From Granulicella pectinivorans (GTDB taxonomy: Bacteria; Acidobacteriota; Terriglobia; Terriglobales; Acidobacteriaceae): a stretch of DNA of 64,000 bases. Of the stretch, positions 46,135-57,344 are shown piece after piece. The notes under the pieces were generated by a model that saw nothing but the letters and a program-made list of their open reading frames with translations, was not told the origin of the DNA and made no database searches. The position numbers and the translations under genes were made by a program. Within the stretch, counting starts at the first letter, position 1; each line of letters starts with the position of its first letter. Where the stretch lies: positions 1,860,001-1,924,000 of the forward strand of contig NZ_FOZL01000001.1 in the NCBI RefSeq assembly GCF_900114625.1, given 5' to 3'.

Positions 46135-46797
46135 ATGATTGTTGAGACGCAGGGGATTCTGTTCGACAACGATGGAGTGCTGATTTCGTCGATCGGGTCG
46201 GTGGTGCGGTCGTGGCGGAAGTGGGCGGCGATGTACGACGTTCCGAACGCGGATGGGTACGAGGTACCGCATGGCGTGCGGGCGATGGATGTGATCAAGG
46301 CGCTGAGGCCCGATATCGACGCGGCTGCGGGGCTGAAGGTGATCGAAGACATTGAGCTTGAGGATGTGGCGGATCTCGAGGTGCTTCCGGGGGTGAGGGC
46401 GCTGCTGGCGAGCCTTCCGGCCGATCGCTGGGCGATTGTGACTTCGGGGACGCGGCGTCTGATTGAGGGGCGCCTGAAGGTCGCACAGCTCCCGCTCCCG
46501 GAGCGTCTGATTACGGCCGACGACGTGGTGAACGGCAAGCCGGATCCGGAGCCTTACCGGAAGGGTGCGGCGCTGCTTGGTTTCGCAAGCGCGGACTGCA
46601 TTGTGGTTGAGGATGCTCCTTCGGGTGTTGGGGCTGGAATCGCGGCGGGGAGTCGTGTGCTGGCAGTGCTGGGCACGCATTCGGCCGAGGAGTTGAGCGC
46701 AGCGACGTGGGTGGTGCGGTCGCTGGCGGATGTGAGGGTGACGGAAGTGGATGGAGTGCTATCGGTGGAGTTCGAGCCGGTGAGCATTGGGGGCTGA
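46135..46797 (+). CDS. HAD-superfamily phosphatase (Yqa/GS1-like)
   Basis: The 220-residue protein has the DxD motif ILFDNDGVLISS (Asp-Asn-Asp), motif II IVTSGTRRL, the Lys of GKPDPEPYRKGA and motif IV VVEDAPSGVGAG. This fits the sugar-phosphatase / beta-phosphoglucomutase-like subgroup. TAA and ATG are adjacent to the mutase gene (46132-46137), so the two are translated together. A sugar phosphate is a likely substrate from context. Confidence 0.92.
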   Translation: MIVETQGILFDNDGVLISSIGSVVRSWRKWAAMYDVPNADGYEVPHGVRAMDVIKALRPDIDAAAGLKVIEDIELEDVADLEVLPGVRALLASLPADRWAIVTSGTRRLIEGRLKVAQLPLPERLITADDVVNGKPDPEPYRKGAALLGFASADCIVVEDAPSGVGAGIAAGSRVLAVLGTHSAEELSAATWVVRSLADVRVTEVDGVLSVEFEPVSIGG

Positions 46798-46879
46798 ACG
46801 TTTGTTGGTGGCGCGTAGGTAATGTGCCGTTTCGCTGAGTTTATGGATTATTAACACCTTCTGGTGCTAGTGTTCCCGG

Positions 46880-47083
46880 ATGTGTTGCGAGCGATATCAG
46901 GCCCTGGAAAAGATCGTCGAGGATGCTCTTACGGAGCGAGTGGCGGCGGAAGAGGCGTTAACGGGGACGACGCCACCATTTCCGCGGCGGGAACAGAACT
47001 TTATTCATGCTGTGATGGTCTGGTATGAGGCTGTGCTGGCTCTGGCTCGGCATCGCGAGACGTGCGCCGAGTGCAGTGGGTGA
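46880..47083 (+). CDS. Small hypothetical protein, 67 aa
   Basis: The ORF begins MCCERYQALEKIVEDAL and is mainly helical, with four cysteines (C2, C3 and two in HRETCAECSG) that could bind a metal. No family is recognised. It lies 82 bases after the HAD gene and 77 before msrB. It has a clean frame but no clear ribosome-binding site. Confidence 0.5.
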   Translation: MCCERYQALEKIVEDALTERVAAEEALTGTTPPFPRREQNFIHAVMVWYEAVLALARHRETCAECSG

Positions 47084-47160
47084 GTCTATCGGGGGGTCTG
47101 AGGAGTGGGTGCTCCTGTAACCTCCAGGGGGCTGGAGCATCTTACGGATGAGGTGACATC

Positions 47161-47739
47161 ATGCCGATCTCCAATTCGTTGAGCCGCAGGGTCTTTTTCG
47201 CTACCGCCGCGACAGCCGTGGCCGGGTATGTGCTGTTGGAAAGGCATGCCGTGCTTGCGGCACCGTCTGCCCCGAAGAATCCGGAGGGACCGGTGACGGT
47301 GGTGCAGTTTGGAGATGATGGGAAGGCCGTGGGGAAGGTGACGGTTCCGCGGGTGATCAAGACGGATGCGGAGTGGCGGAGTCAGCTTTCGCCGCTGTCG
47401 TACGACGTGACCCGCCGGGAGGGGACCGAGAGGCCGTATACGCACAACATGCTGGACGTGCATGATGCCGGACTGTTTCGGTGTATCTGCTGCTTGAACG
47501 CGCTTTTTTCTTCGACGACGAAGTTCGATTCGGGAACGGGATGGCCGAGCTTCTGGGAGCCGATCGCGAAGGAGAACATGGTTGAGATTACGGACCGGAG
47601 CTTTGGGATGGCGCGGACGGCGGTGTCATGCCGGGAATGCGATGCGCACCTCGGGCATGTATTCGATGATGGGCCAGCTCCTACGGGGCTGCGGTACTGC
47701 ATGAATGCAGCGGCGATGAAATTTGTGAAGACAGCGTAG
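47161..47739 (+). CDS. msrB: Peptide-methionine (R)-S-oxide reductase MsrB, exported
   Basis: The protein has a twin-arginine-like signal (SLSRRVFFATAATAVAGYV), so it should act in the periplasm. The MsrB domain (about 65-190) has zinc ligands C108/C111 and C157/C160, and the catalytic C180 in GLRYCMNAAAMKF. GTGWPSFWEP and SCRECDAHLGHVFDD are characteristic. It reduces methionine-R-sulfoxide in damaged envelope proteins. Confidence 0.95.
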   Translation: MPISNSLSRRVFFATAATAVAGYVLLERHAVLAAPSAPKNPEGPVTVVQFGDDGKAVGKVTVPRVIKTDAEWRSQLSPLSYDVTRREGTERPYTHNMLDVHDAGLFRCICCLNALFSSTTKFDSGTGWPSFWEPIAKENMVEITDRSFGMARTAVSCRECDAHLGHVFDDGPAPTGLRYCMNAAAMKFVKTA

Positions 47740-47748
47740 CAGCCGGAT

Positions 47749-48474
47749 TTATCGGGCGAGAAGGATCTGCTCGACGCGGCGGAGATCCTCTTCGGTGTCG
47801 ACCCCTACGGTGTCGTAGTCGGTGGGTTCGACGTAGAGGGAGAAGCCGTTTTCGAGGAAGCGGAGCTGCTCGAGCTTTTCGGTGCGTTCGAGCATGGACG
47901 GGGACAGCGACGGGAAGCGGTTGAGGGCTTCCTTGCGATAGGCGTAGAGGCCGATGTGCTTCCAGTAGACGGCGCTGCCGGTTGCGTCACGGTCGTAGGG
48001 GATGGTGGCGCGTGAGAAGTAGAGGGCGCGTCCGTCGGTGGCGGTGACGACCTTGACGGCGTTGGGGTTGGTGACGTTTTCGGGGGTGCAGAGGACTTTC
48101 AGGGTGGAAACTTCGACGTGGGGGCGGGCGAATGGCGCCAAAAGGGAGGCTACGTGCTCGGGTTTGAGCATGGGCTCGTCGCCCTGGATGTTGACGTAGA
48201 TCTGGGCGTCGATCTGCTGGGCGACGGCGTGGACGCGGTCGGAGCCGCTGGGGAGATCGGGCGAGGTGAGCTGGCATGGCCAGCCGTTGGTGTGGCAGAG
48301 GGCGGCGACTTCTTCGGAGTCCGTGGCGATGACGAGGTCATCGAGCTGGGGGCATGCTCGGGCGGCCTCGTAGACCCAGGCGAGCATGGGACGCCCCGCG
48401 ACCTCGCGGAGAACCTTGCGGGGAAGGCGGGTGGAGGCCAGACGGGCGGGGATGACACCTAATGTTTCGAGCAA
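47749..48474 (-). CDS. kdsB: 3-deoxy-manno-octulosonate cytidylyltransferase KdsB
   Basis: This enzyme makes CMP-Kdo for lipopolysaccharide, so the organism has an outer membrane with Kdo. Seen are GVIPARLASTRLPRKVL, ATDSEEV, IYVNIQGDEPM and WKHIGLYAYRKEAL. The start is TTG 48474, seven bases after an AAGGA site, giving 241 residues, the family length. A longer frame to a TTG at 48522 adds 16 unrelated residues. It is convergent with msrB. Confidence 0.95.
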   Translation of the reverse strand: MLETLGVIPARLASTRLPRKVLREVAGRPMLAWVYEAARACPQLDDLVIATDSEEVAALCHTNGWPCQLTSPDLPSGSDRVHAVAQQIDAQIYVNIQGDEPMLKPEHVASLLAPFARPHVEVSTLKVLCTPENVTNPNAVKVVTATDGRALYFSRATIPYDRDATGSAVYWKHIGLYAYRKEALNRFPSLSPSMLERTEKLEQLRFLENGFSLYVEPTDYDTVGVDTEEDLRRVEQILLAR

Positions 48475-48615
48475 ATCGTTTTCCTTGGAGGGCCGAGCGG
48501 TAGGCTTCGAGCGATAAATCAAGTATCATTGATCTTGGCACAAGGAATGGTTCGGCGGATGTGCGGCTTGCAGTCAAAGCTCCCTGCGAAGCTCCTTGAT
48601 GTTCCACCAACACCA

Positions 48616-48692
48616 GGCGGTGTAGCTCAGATGGTTAGAGCGACGGACTCATAACCCGTAGGTCACTGGTTCGATTCCAGTCACCGCCACCA
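48616..48692 (+). tRNA. tRNA-Met (anticodon CAT)
   Basis: A 77-base gene with encoded CCA. The acceptor arms GGCGGTG and CACCGCC pair, the anticodon loop CTCATAA reads CAT, and the T arm is CTGG-TTCGATT-CCAG. It looks like an elongator tRNA-Met because the first acceptor pair is matched. I saw no other tRNA in the window. Confidence 0.95.
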
Positions 48693-48800
48693 ATAACTTT
48701 CATTGATGTCGTCCATGCTGATTCATTCCTGGATTGCGCTGGGCACTGGATCGGGTGGCAGCAGGAGTAAGCTTGTAACGGCGTAAAGATTCCACTCCGA

Positions 48801-50744
48801 TTGCTGAAGCTGCTCCCGGAGCCAGAATCCGGATCAGCCGGGAAGAGACTGTTGACCAGGAACTCCTTTGCCGATTGGCTGCTCTCCGATATACGGCTCC
48901 CCAAAGGGGTGCACAGCGCGCCCGAACCTGTTCACCCATGGTGGCGTGTGATGTGCCTGACGGGCGTCGATTACTTTTCGACACTGGGGTATCAGCCGGG
49001 TATTGCGTTTCTTGCGGCTGGGGTTCTGTCTCCGATTGCGACTTTTGTGCTTGTGCTGGTCACGCTGTTTGCGGCTTTGCCGCTGTACAGCCGTGTAGCT
49101 GGCGTCAGTCCGAATGGGCAGGGCTCCATCGCGATGCTGGAGAAGCTGTTTCCGAAGTGGGGTGGGAAGGCTTTCGTCCTTATTCTGCTTGGATTTGCAT
49201 CGACCGATTTCATCATTACGATGACGCTCTCGGCCGCCGATGCGGCTGCACACTTTATTCATAATCCGTACGCGCCGCACTGGCTTTCGAGCCAGATGCT
49301 GGTGACGCTCCTTTTGCTTGCGCTGCTGAGCGCGATCTTCCTGAAGGGCTTCAAGGAGGCGATCGGGATCGCGGTGGTGCTGGTGGGTGTGTACCTAGCG
49401 CTGAACGCCGTTGTGACCGTGGTGGCGCTCGACGCGCTATTCCACCATCCGGAGGCTCTTCCAGCCTGGAAGCATGCGGTGTTTGCCCAGCACACCAACG
49501 TGCTGGGCATGTTCGGGATGGCGTTGCTGCTCTTTCCGAAGCTGGCGTTGGGGCTTTCGGGTTTTGAGACCGGGGTCGCGGTGATGCCGTTGATTGCTGG
49601 CAACGATATCAAGGAGAGGGTGCGCAATACGCGGAAGCTGCTCTCGACCGCGGCCATCGTGATGAGCGTCTTCCTGATGTCGACGAGCATTGTGACGACC
49701 ATGCTGATCCCGGCGAAGGCGTTCGCCGAGGGGGGCGAGGCCAATGGGCGTGCGATGGCCTACCTTGCCCATCAATATCTGGGGAACGGCTTTGGCACGC
49801 TGTACGACATCTCGACCATCCTGATTCTTGCCTTCGCCGGTGCGTCCGCGATGGCTGGGCTGCTGAATCTGATTCCGCGTTACCTACCCCGGTTTGGCAT
49901 GGCGCCGGAGTGGGCCCTGGCTTCGCGTCCGCTGGTGCTGGTGTTCATGGCCACGGCGATCTTTGTGACGATCGCCTTCCACGCCGATGTGGACGCGCAA
50001 GGCGGAGCCTATGCCACGGGCGTGCTGGTGCTGATTACGTCCGCTGCGTTCGCGGTGACGTTGCATGTCTGGGCCAACAAGGTGCTGCGTGTTGCGTTTG
50101 TGCTGATCACGGCTATTTTTGTCTACACGACGGGGCTGAACATCTATGAGAGGCCGGAAGGAATCAAGATCTCCTCGTTCTTCATCCTGGCGATTATTCT
50201 GACTTCAATTCTTTCGCGGGCGTTGCGCTCGACGGAGCTGCGGATCTCCAAGGTCATTCTCCTGCCTGCGGCGGTGGCGCTGCTGGGGGACGATGAGGAC
50301 CAGACGATCCGGCTGATTGCGCGCAGCCCCAAGGATGAGGACGATAAACACTGCATCCGGGAGCTGGATGCGCTGGACGCGTTCGTTCGGGAGCGCTACG
50401 GGATGGATCCTACGGAGTGTCTCTACTTTCTGGAGGTGGATAGGACGGATGCCTCGGAGTTTGAACATAGTTTGTCCATCGATGGGCGTCAGGTGGGGTC
50501 GCACCGGATTCTCTGTGCGAGCAGCCCGGTTGTGGCGAACTCGATTGCCGCTCTGCTGATCCACTTGGAGAAGCAGACGGGACGTACGCCGCATGCCTAT
50601 TTCAAGTGGAAGGAGGGTAATCCGGTGATGAATGTCATTCGGTTTATCTTTCTGGGCGAGGGCGATACGGCTCCGCTGACGCATGAGGTGCTGCGGAGGG
50701 CGATCAAGAATCCCAGCCGGCGACCGATTATTCACGTCAGCTAA
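48801..50744 (+). CDS. APC-superfamily amino acid/cation permease
   Basis: A large membrane protein with about 12 hydrophobic segments. The first contains [16 protein letters not shown], typical of the APC transporter fold, and a ~130-residue soluble domain follows the last one (about 500-647) with [17 protein letters not shown]. No ATG is available at the N-terminus. TTG 48801 gives 647 residues and TTG 48852 (after GGGAAGAG) gives 630; I cannot choose firmly. The substrate is unknown. Confidence 0.85.
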   Translation: MLKLLPEPESGSAGKRLLTRNSFADWLLSDIRLPKGVHSAPEPVHPWWRVMCLTGVDYFSTLGYQPGIAFLAAGVLSPIATFVLVLVTLFAALPLYSRVAGVSPNGQGSIAMLEKLFPKWGGKAFVLILLGFASTDFIITMTLSAADAAAHFIHNPYAPHWLSSQMLVTLLLLALLSAIFLKGFKEAIGIAVVLVGVYLALNAVVTVVALDALFHHPEALPAWKHAVFAQHTNVLGMFGMALLLFPKLALGLSGFETGVAVMPLIAGNDIKERVRNTRKLLSTAAIVMSVFLMSTSIVTTMLIPAKAFAEGGEANGRAMAYLAHQYLGNGFGTLYDISTILILAFAGASAMAGLLNLIPRYLPRFGMAPEWALASRPLVLVFMATAIFVTIAFHADVDAQGGAYATGVLVLITSAAFAVTLHVWANKVLRVAFVLITAIFVYTTGLNIYERPEGIKISSFFILAIILTSILSRALRSTELRISKVILLPAAVALLGDDEDQTIRLIARSPKDEDDKHCIRELDALDAFVRERYGMDPTECLYFLEVDRTDASEFEHSLSIDGRQVGSHRILCASSPVVANSIAALLIHLEKQTGRTPHAYFKWKEGNPVMNVIRFIFLGEGDTAPLTHEVLRRAIKNPSRRPIIHVS

Positions 50745-50750
50745 AGAAAA

Positions 50751-50832
50751 GTGCGCCCTGCCCTGTGGCGGTCACTGCGTGACTTGTATACCGATGTTGC
50801 CGACTCAAAGCATGCTGGGTCTTCCGTTGGCC
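50751..50832 (+). repeat. Dispersed ~85-bp intergenic repeat, copy 3
   Basis: It starts GTGCGCCCTGCCCTGTGG and contains GTCACTGCGTGAC and GTATACCGATG, then GCCGACTCAAAGCATGCTGG. It lies between the permease and argG. Confidence 0.8.
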
Positions 50833-50907
50833 GGCGTAGACCTTTGTTACGGGGCGGTGACCGGTGCGGGGATGTAAAATTGGGTCTGAAAGTTGTGATT
50901 TTTCTGA

Positions 50908-52263
<1,356 letters not shown>

Positions 52264-52265
52264 AA

Positions 52266-52349
52266 AGCGCCCTGCGCGGGCGGCGGTCACTTCGTGACGC
52301 GTATACCGGTGGTGCCGACTCAAAATGTGCTGGTCCTCGCGTTGCTCGG
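52266..52349 (+). repeat. Dispersed ~85-bp intergenic repeat, copy 4
   Basis: It starts AGCGCCCTGCGCGGGCGGCG and contains GTCACTTCGTGAC, GTATACCGGTG and the tail GGTCCTCGCGTTGCTCGGG. It lies between argG and the S41-like gene. Confidence 0.8.
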
Positions 52350-52469
52350 GAATTGGCTTCCTGTCGACGCGGGACCAGCGGCGCCGCTTTGGCGTATGAT
52401 TTCGCTATCGGACGCTTGCGGCTCGCGTCTAACGAAGACTTGTCTGTGCGTCCAGGGAGCTGCCCACCT

Positions 52470-53699
52470 ATGCCGAAGAGTTCGAAGATTCTCCTTCTTG
52501 CCGTTTCCGTTGCGCTTGTCCTGACGATCTTTCTGGGAGTGAACTCCTCGGGGGTGTCGGCGGCTACGGAGCCCCAGGATGGCGCTTACCGGCAGATTAA
52601 CGTGTACTCCGAGGTTCTGCGGCATATCCAGTCGGACTATGTCGTGACGCCGAATATCGACGCGGTGACGAATGGCGCGCTGCGCGGGCTGCTGGAGTCG
52701 CTGGATTCGGATTCGAGCTACCTGACGGCGGACGATTACAAGGCTTACAAGGCGAATACGGCCAAGGCGCAGGTGGGGATCAACGTCTCCAAGCGCTACG
52801 GCTATGCGACGGTCGTCTCGGTGGTTCCGGGCAGCCCGGCGGATAAGGCCAACATCAATGATGGCGACATTCTGGAGGCGATCGGCACGCAGGACACGCG
52901 GGATATGTCGCTGGCGATGATTCAGACGCTGCTGATGGGCGCTCCGGGGAGCGAACTTTCGGTTTCAGTGGTCAGGCCGCGCGGTAAGCAGACACCGGAA
53001 AAGATTACGATGTCGCGACTGGTTGTTTCCGTGCCGGCGACCTCGGAGACGATGTATGAGAACTCGTCGATTCTGTACCTTAAGCCGGGGATTCTGGATC
53101 ACGAGCATGTACAGCAGATCGAAGCCAAGCTGAAGGGCATGAACAAGGCCGGGAACAAGAAGGTTCTGTTGGATCTGCGTGAGGTTGCCGCGGGCGACAA
53201 CGCCGAGGCTGCTCGTTTGACGAACTTCTTTTTAAAGTCGGGCACGATCGCCACGCTGGTGGGCCAGAAGATTACGACGCAGTTGATGGCGGCGGATGCG
53301 AACAAGGTGATTGCTCCGACGGCTCCGCTGGCGGTGCTGGTAAACCATGGCACGGCCGGTCCGGCGGAGCTGGTGGCGGCTGCGCTGCTGGATAACAAGC
53401 GGGCGGACGTGATTGGCGAGAAGACCTTTGGCGCAGGTGCGCAGACGAAGACGTTCGAGCTGCCGGATGGCGCGGCGCTGATTCTTTCGGTCGGCAAGTA
53501 CCAGACGCCGGCGGGCAAGAAGATTGAGGACGAGGGGGTGACTCCTGGGCTGATGGTCGCTTCGGCGGCGGATGACCTTCCCGTAGTGGATGACGATGGG
53601 GATGGCACAGCTGCTCCGGCACCGGCGACGCCCAAGGCTTCGCAGTCGGATGAGCAGTTGAAGAAGGCGATCGATGTGCTGAAGGCCAAGGCCGCCTGA
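52470..53699 (+). CDS. S41-like (C-terminal processing peptidase-type) protein, catalytic residues lost
   Basis: The 409-residue protein has an N-terminal membrane or signal segment (MPKSSKILLLAVSVALVLTI), a helical region with SDYVVTPNID and SLDSDSSYLTADDY, a PDZ domain (about 105-180) and an S41 fold. Where active enzymes have GSASASE, this has HGTAGPAELVAAAL, so both candidate serines are absent. The Lys of the usual FGKG is replaced in KTFGAGAQT. It is therefore probably not a protease and may bind peptides or peptidoglycan-related proteins. The tail is Ala/Pro-rich. I place the start at ATG 52470, which opens the signal segment. Confidence 0.85.
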   Translation: MPKSSKILLLAVSVALVLTIFLGVNSSGVSAATEPQDGAYRQINVYSEVLRHIQSDYVVTPNIDAVTNGALRGLLESLDSDSSYLTADDYKAYKANTAKAQVGINVSKRYGYATVVSVVPGSPADKANINDGDILEAIGTQDTRDMSLAMIQTLLMGAPGSELSVSVVRPRGKQTPEKITMSRLVVSVPATSETMYENSSILYLKPGILDHEHVQQIEAKLKGMNKAGNKKVLLDLREVAAGDNAEAARLTNFFLKSGTIATLVGQKITTQLMAADANKVIAPTAPLAVLVNHGTAGPAELVAAALLDNKRADVIGEKTFGAGAQTKTFELPDGAALILSVGKYQTPAGKKIEDEGVTPGLMVASAADDLPVVDDDGDGTAAPAPATPKASQSDEQLKKAIDVLKAKAA

Positions 53700-53721
53700 G
53701 TCTGTGGTGCGTTGACTTCTG

Positions 53722-53750
53722 AAGGGTCCGGGCTTCGGCTTGGACCTTTT
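53722..53750 (+). terminator. Intrinsic terminator after the S41-like gene
   Basis: AAGGGTCC and GGACCTTT form an 8-bp stem (one G-T pair) around a GGCTTCGGC-containing loop, followed by T bases. Confidence 0.7.
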
Positions 53751-53861
53751 GGCGTCTGCGGGGATGACAACCAAATTGGCGGTAAAGGCCTCAGATGAGA
53801 GGAACCCTTCAGTTTGCCTGGACGCGGCCTGTAGGAATCGCCATGCTATGGTGAAGAGGCA

Positions 53862-56390
53862 GTGCAGACCATGTTTCCCGCATCTTCCGAGAACGACTCC
53901 TTCGAGAGTCCCGATCCCGAGCCGGAAAACCGGTTCGTCGCGTTTATGCGGCGTGCCTGGGCTCTGCTGCGGCACCTGATCCTCAATTTCAGCTTCCATG
54001 GACCACAGTTCAAAAGCCGCCGGATTGCGCGGCGGATGGGCTTTTTCGCGCTGCTCGGCATCTCGGCGCTGGTTGGAATTATGGCCGGGCTGACGTTTGT
54101 GTACTCGATCGACCTGCCGCAGATGGAAGATCTTGCGCACTACCGGCCGAATACGACGACCGAACTGCTGGATGTGCATGGCAAGGTGTTTGGGTCGTTT
54201 GCGCTGGAGCGGCGTGTGGTGGTCAGGTACAGCGACTTTCCGCCTGCGCTGCGGCAAGCGATCATCTCCATTGAAGACAAGAGCTTCCAGCGCAACTGGG
54301 GCGTGAACCTGATCCGTGCGTTCGGTGCGGCGTACAAGGATCTGCATACGCATACGCGGGCGCAGGGCTCGTCGACGCTGACGATGCAGTTGGCGCGCAA
54401 CCTGTTTCTCTCGTCGCAGAAGACGTATGGACGCAAGCTGCAGGAGATCTTCCTGTCGGTGCAGATCGAGCGGCGGTTTACGAAGTCTCAGATCTTCGAG
54501 ATGTATGCGAACCAGATCTATCTGGGGCATGGGACGTATGGTTTTGAGGCCGGCGCGGAGTTCTACTTCTCGAAGCGGGCGAAGGACCTGACGCTGCAGG
54601 AGTGCGCTCTGTTGGCCGGTCTGCCGAAGGGGCCGGAGTATTATTCGCCAATCCGTCATCCGGAGAGGGCGATGCGGCGGCGGAACCTGGTGTTGAACGA
54701 GATGCTGGAGGACGGCAAGATTACGCTGGACCAGGCGAATGCCGCGAAGGCCGCGCCGCTTGGTCTGCATATCGAGACACCGCCGAACTCGGTGGCGCCG
54801 TACTTCGTGGAGGAGGTGCGGCGGCAGTTGGAGAAAGAGTACGGGGCGGACCTGGTACATGGCGCCGGGCTGAAGGTGTACACGACGCTCGACCTAGACC
54901 TGCAGAAGGTGGCGAACAAGGCCGTGATGGAGGGGACCGCGGCGTATGAGCGGCGTCATGGCTGGAAGGGCCGGCTGGCGAATGTGCTGTCTTCCGGGCA
55001 GGATCTGGATACGTACCGGCACCCGGACTGGGCGCAGACGCCCGAGCCGGGATCGTACGTCCATGCGCTGGTGATGTCCGCGACGCCGGCGAAGGTGATG
55101 CTGAAGATCGGGGCCAGGAACACCGAGATGGTGCCCGGCGATTGGACGTGGACGCAGGCCGTGAAGGCCAACAGCATTCTGAAGACGGGCGATGTGGCGT
55201 ACGTGCGGGTGGAGCCGGCTCCGCTGCCGGACGGAAATCTGCATGTGAAGCTGGAGCAGGATACGGGCGCGCAGGCCTCGATGATGGCGGTCGATAATGC
55301 CAACGGCGAGGTGCTGGCGATGGTGGGCGGCAGGGACTTTGCGCTGTCGCAGTTCAACCGCGCCACGCAGGCACAGAGGCAGGTGGGATCGTCGTTCAAG
55401 CCATACGTGTACACCGCAGCGGTGGAGGCGGGAACGAAGCCGACGGACAATATCGTGGATGGCCCGGTCACCTTTCCAACGCCGAACGGGCCCTATACCC
55501 CGCATAACTATGAGCCCGACTATAAGGGCAACATGAGTATCCTGGCGGCGTTCGAGGAGTCGCGAAACATTCCGGCGCTGAAGCTGGCGGCGAAGGTGGG
55601 GATCACGAAGGTGATCGAGGTGGCGCACCGGTTTGGGCTGACGAGCAATATTCCGGCGTTTCTGCCGATCGCGCTGGGCGCGGCGGACATCACTTTATTC
55701 GAGCAGGTGGGCGCGTATACGGTTTTTCCGAACGACGGTGTGAGGATTCAGCCGCACTTTATCCGCAAGGTGACGCAGGCGGATGGACAGCCGCTCGAGG
55801 ACAAGCTCCCCGAGGTGAAGGAAGTAATCTCCGTCGAGACGGCTCGCACGATGATGACGCTGTTGCAGGGTGTGGTGAAGGCGGGAACGGGCGCAGCGGC
55901 TTCGTCGCTGAAACATCCTCTGGGCGGCAAGACGGGAACGACGAATGACTACACGGATGCGTGGTTTATTGGATTTTCTCCATCGGTGACGTGCGGGACG
56001 TGGATCGGGTTTGACGACCGGACGTCGTTGGGGTCGAAGGAGACGGGCGCGAAGGCAGCGTTGCCGATGTGGATGGACTTCATGCGGGCGGCGATCGCGG
56101 ATAAGCCGAATGAGACGTTCCCGAGTGCGACGGCTCCGAAGAAGGTGCTGGATGTGCCGATGACGCCTGCAGCTGCTCCGGTCAAGGCACCGGCGGATAC
56201 GGATGTGGACCCGGATGCGGATGCACCCGATCCGGATGCGCCGAAGCCTGTGCCGGCACCGAAGACCGTTCCGTTGCCGGATGCTCCTGTGGCGGCTCCT
56301 GCTCCTGTGGTGCGGCAGACGCCTGTGGCGAAGCCGGTGACTCCTCCGGCAAGTGAGACGCATGGCGTCTCTCATCCGCCTCAGGATTAG
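53862..56390 (+). CDS. Penicillin-binding protein 1A (bifunctional peptidoglycan synthase)
   Basis: The 842-residue protein has one membrane segment (about 60-82), a GT51 glycosyltransferase domain with ISIEDKSFQRNWGV (catalytic Glu138) and GSSTLTMQLARNLFLS, then a transpeptidase domain with SxxK at S510-S-F-K513, SRN and KTGTTNDYTDAWFIGFSP. It polymerises and crosslinks peptidoglycan. The C-terminal ~90 residues are a Pro/Ala/Asp low-complexity tail. The start may be GTG 53862 or ATG 53871; both have imperfect site spacing. Confidence 0.95.
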   Translation: MQTMFPASSENDSFESPDPEPENRFVAFMRRAWALLRHLILNFSFHGPQFKSRRIARRMGFFALLGISALVGIMAGLTFVYSIDLPQMEDLAHYRPNTTTELLDVHGKVFGSFALERRVVVRYSDFPPALRQAIISIEDKSFQRNWGVNLIRAFGAAYKDLHTHTRAQGSSTLTMQLARNLFLSSQKTYGRKLQEIFLSVQIERRFTKSQIFEMYANQIYLGHGTYGFEAGAEFYFSKRAKDLTLQECALLAGLPKGPEYYSPIRHPERAMRRRNLVLNEMLEDGKITLDQANAAKAAPLGLHIETPPNSVAPYFVEEVRRQLEKEYGADLVHGAGLKVYTTLDLDLQKVANKAVMEGTAAYERRHGWKGRLANVLSSGQDLDTYRHPDWAQTPEPGSYVHALVMSATPAKVMLKIGARNTEMVPGDWTWTQAVKANSILKTGDVAYVRVEPAPLPDGNLHVKLEQDTGAQASMMAVDNANGEVLAMVGGRDFALSQFNRATQAQRQVGSSFKPYVYTAAVEAGTKPTDNIVDGPVTFPTPNGPYTPHNYEPDYKGNMSILAAFEESRNIPALKLAAKVGITKVIEVAHRFGLTSNIPAFLPIALGAADITLFEQVGAYTVFPNDGVRIQPHFIRKVTQADGQPLEDKLPEVKEVISVETARTMMTLLQGVVKAGTGAAASSLKHPLGGKTGTTNDYTDAWFIGFSPSVTCGTWIGFDDRTSLGSKETGAKAALPMWMDFMRAAIADKPNETFPSATAPKKVLDVPMTPAAAPVKAPADTDVDPDADAPDPDAPKPVPAPKTVPLPDAPVAAPAPVVRQTPVAKPVTPPASETHGVSHPPQD

Positions 56391-56405
56391 TCTTCTCCTG
56401 TCCTC

Positions 56406-57344
56406 TTAGAGGCCAGCGAGGGAGAAGAAGCGTTGGGCGCGTTTTACGTCCAGGCCGATTTGCGCCTTGAGCGCTTCGGGGCTGGGCCACTTCTTTTCGC
56501 CGCGTAGGAACTTGTAGAACGCCAGGCACAGGGGTGTGTCTGGCTGCAGGTCCAACGGGTGAAAGTTCAAGAGGTAGCTTTCGACGGCAAAGGAGTCCTC
56601 GCCGAAGGTGGGACGGTTCCCCACGTTGGTGACAGCGCGGAAGGGCTCTCCCGCCACGGTGAGGACGGTCGCGTAGACGCCATGAGCGGGGAGCAGTTCG
56701 GCGTAGGGGGCCAGGTTGATTGTGGGCACGGCGTATTTGGTGCCGAAGCCGCGTCCGTGGGCTGGGGTGGAATCGACGGCAAAGGGGCGGCTCAGGAGAG
56801 CGCGGGCCTGGTTCATCTCGCCGGCCGCGATCAGGGTGCGGATGCGGCTGGAAGAGACGGGACCGCCGCGAAGGGCTCTCGGTGCGTAGCACTTTACGGC
56901 GAAGTGCAGTTCGCGTCCGAGGATTTCGAGGCCGTCGATGCCTGCCTCGGCGTTGAAGCCGAAGCGGAAATTCTCCCCCTCGTGGACCTCAATGGCTTGT
57001 GCTGCTCCGGCGAGGATCTCAGCGGCGAAGGAGCGGGCCGACATGTGGGAGAGTTCGGCGTTGAAGGGCAGAACGAGGGTGGCGTCGATGCCGGTCTCGG
57101 CCATCAGTTCGAGCTTGCGCTTCAGCGGCGTGATGAGCTTGAAGTTGGATCCGGGCCGGAGGAACTTGACCGGATGAGGCTCGAAGGTGATGGCAAGGGA
57201 AGAGACGCCGAGAGCGCGGGCGCGCGTCGTCACTTCGTCGATGACCATGCGATGGCCACGGTGTACGCCGTCGAAGTTGCCGATGGTTGCGACGACGGGG
57301 CCGAAGCCGGTGGGGAGCTCGTAGATGCCGCGGTAGATCTTCAC
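56406..57344 (-). CDS. ribF: Bifunctional riboflavin kinase/FAD synthetase RibF
   Basis: The 312-residue protein has the adenylyltransferase N-half (TIGNFDGVHRGHRMVI, FEPHPVKFL, FRFGFNAEAG) and the kinase C-half (GFGTKYAVPTINLA, VTNVGNRPTFGEDS and VESYLLNF). It makes FMN and FAD. The start is a GTG at 57344 that overlaps the stop of the upstream metallo-hydrolase by three bases, so the two are translationally coupled. Confidence 0.96.
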   Translation of the reverse strand: MKIYRGIYELPTGFGPVVATIGNFDGVHRGHRMVIDEVTTRARALGVSSLAITFEPHPVKFLRPGSNFKLITPLKRKLELMAETGIDATLVLPFNAELSHMSARSFAAEILAGAAQAIEVHEGENFRFGFNAEAGIDGLEILGRELHFAVKCYAPRALRGGPVSSSRIRTLIAAGEMNQARALLSRPFAVDSTPAHGRGFGTKYAVPTINLAPYAELLPAHGVYATVLTVAGEPFRAVTNVGNRPTFGEDSFAVESYLLNFHPLDLQPDTPLCLAFYKFLRGEKKWPSPEALKAQIGLDVKRAQRFFSLAGL

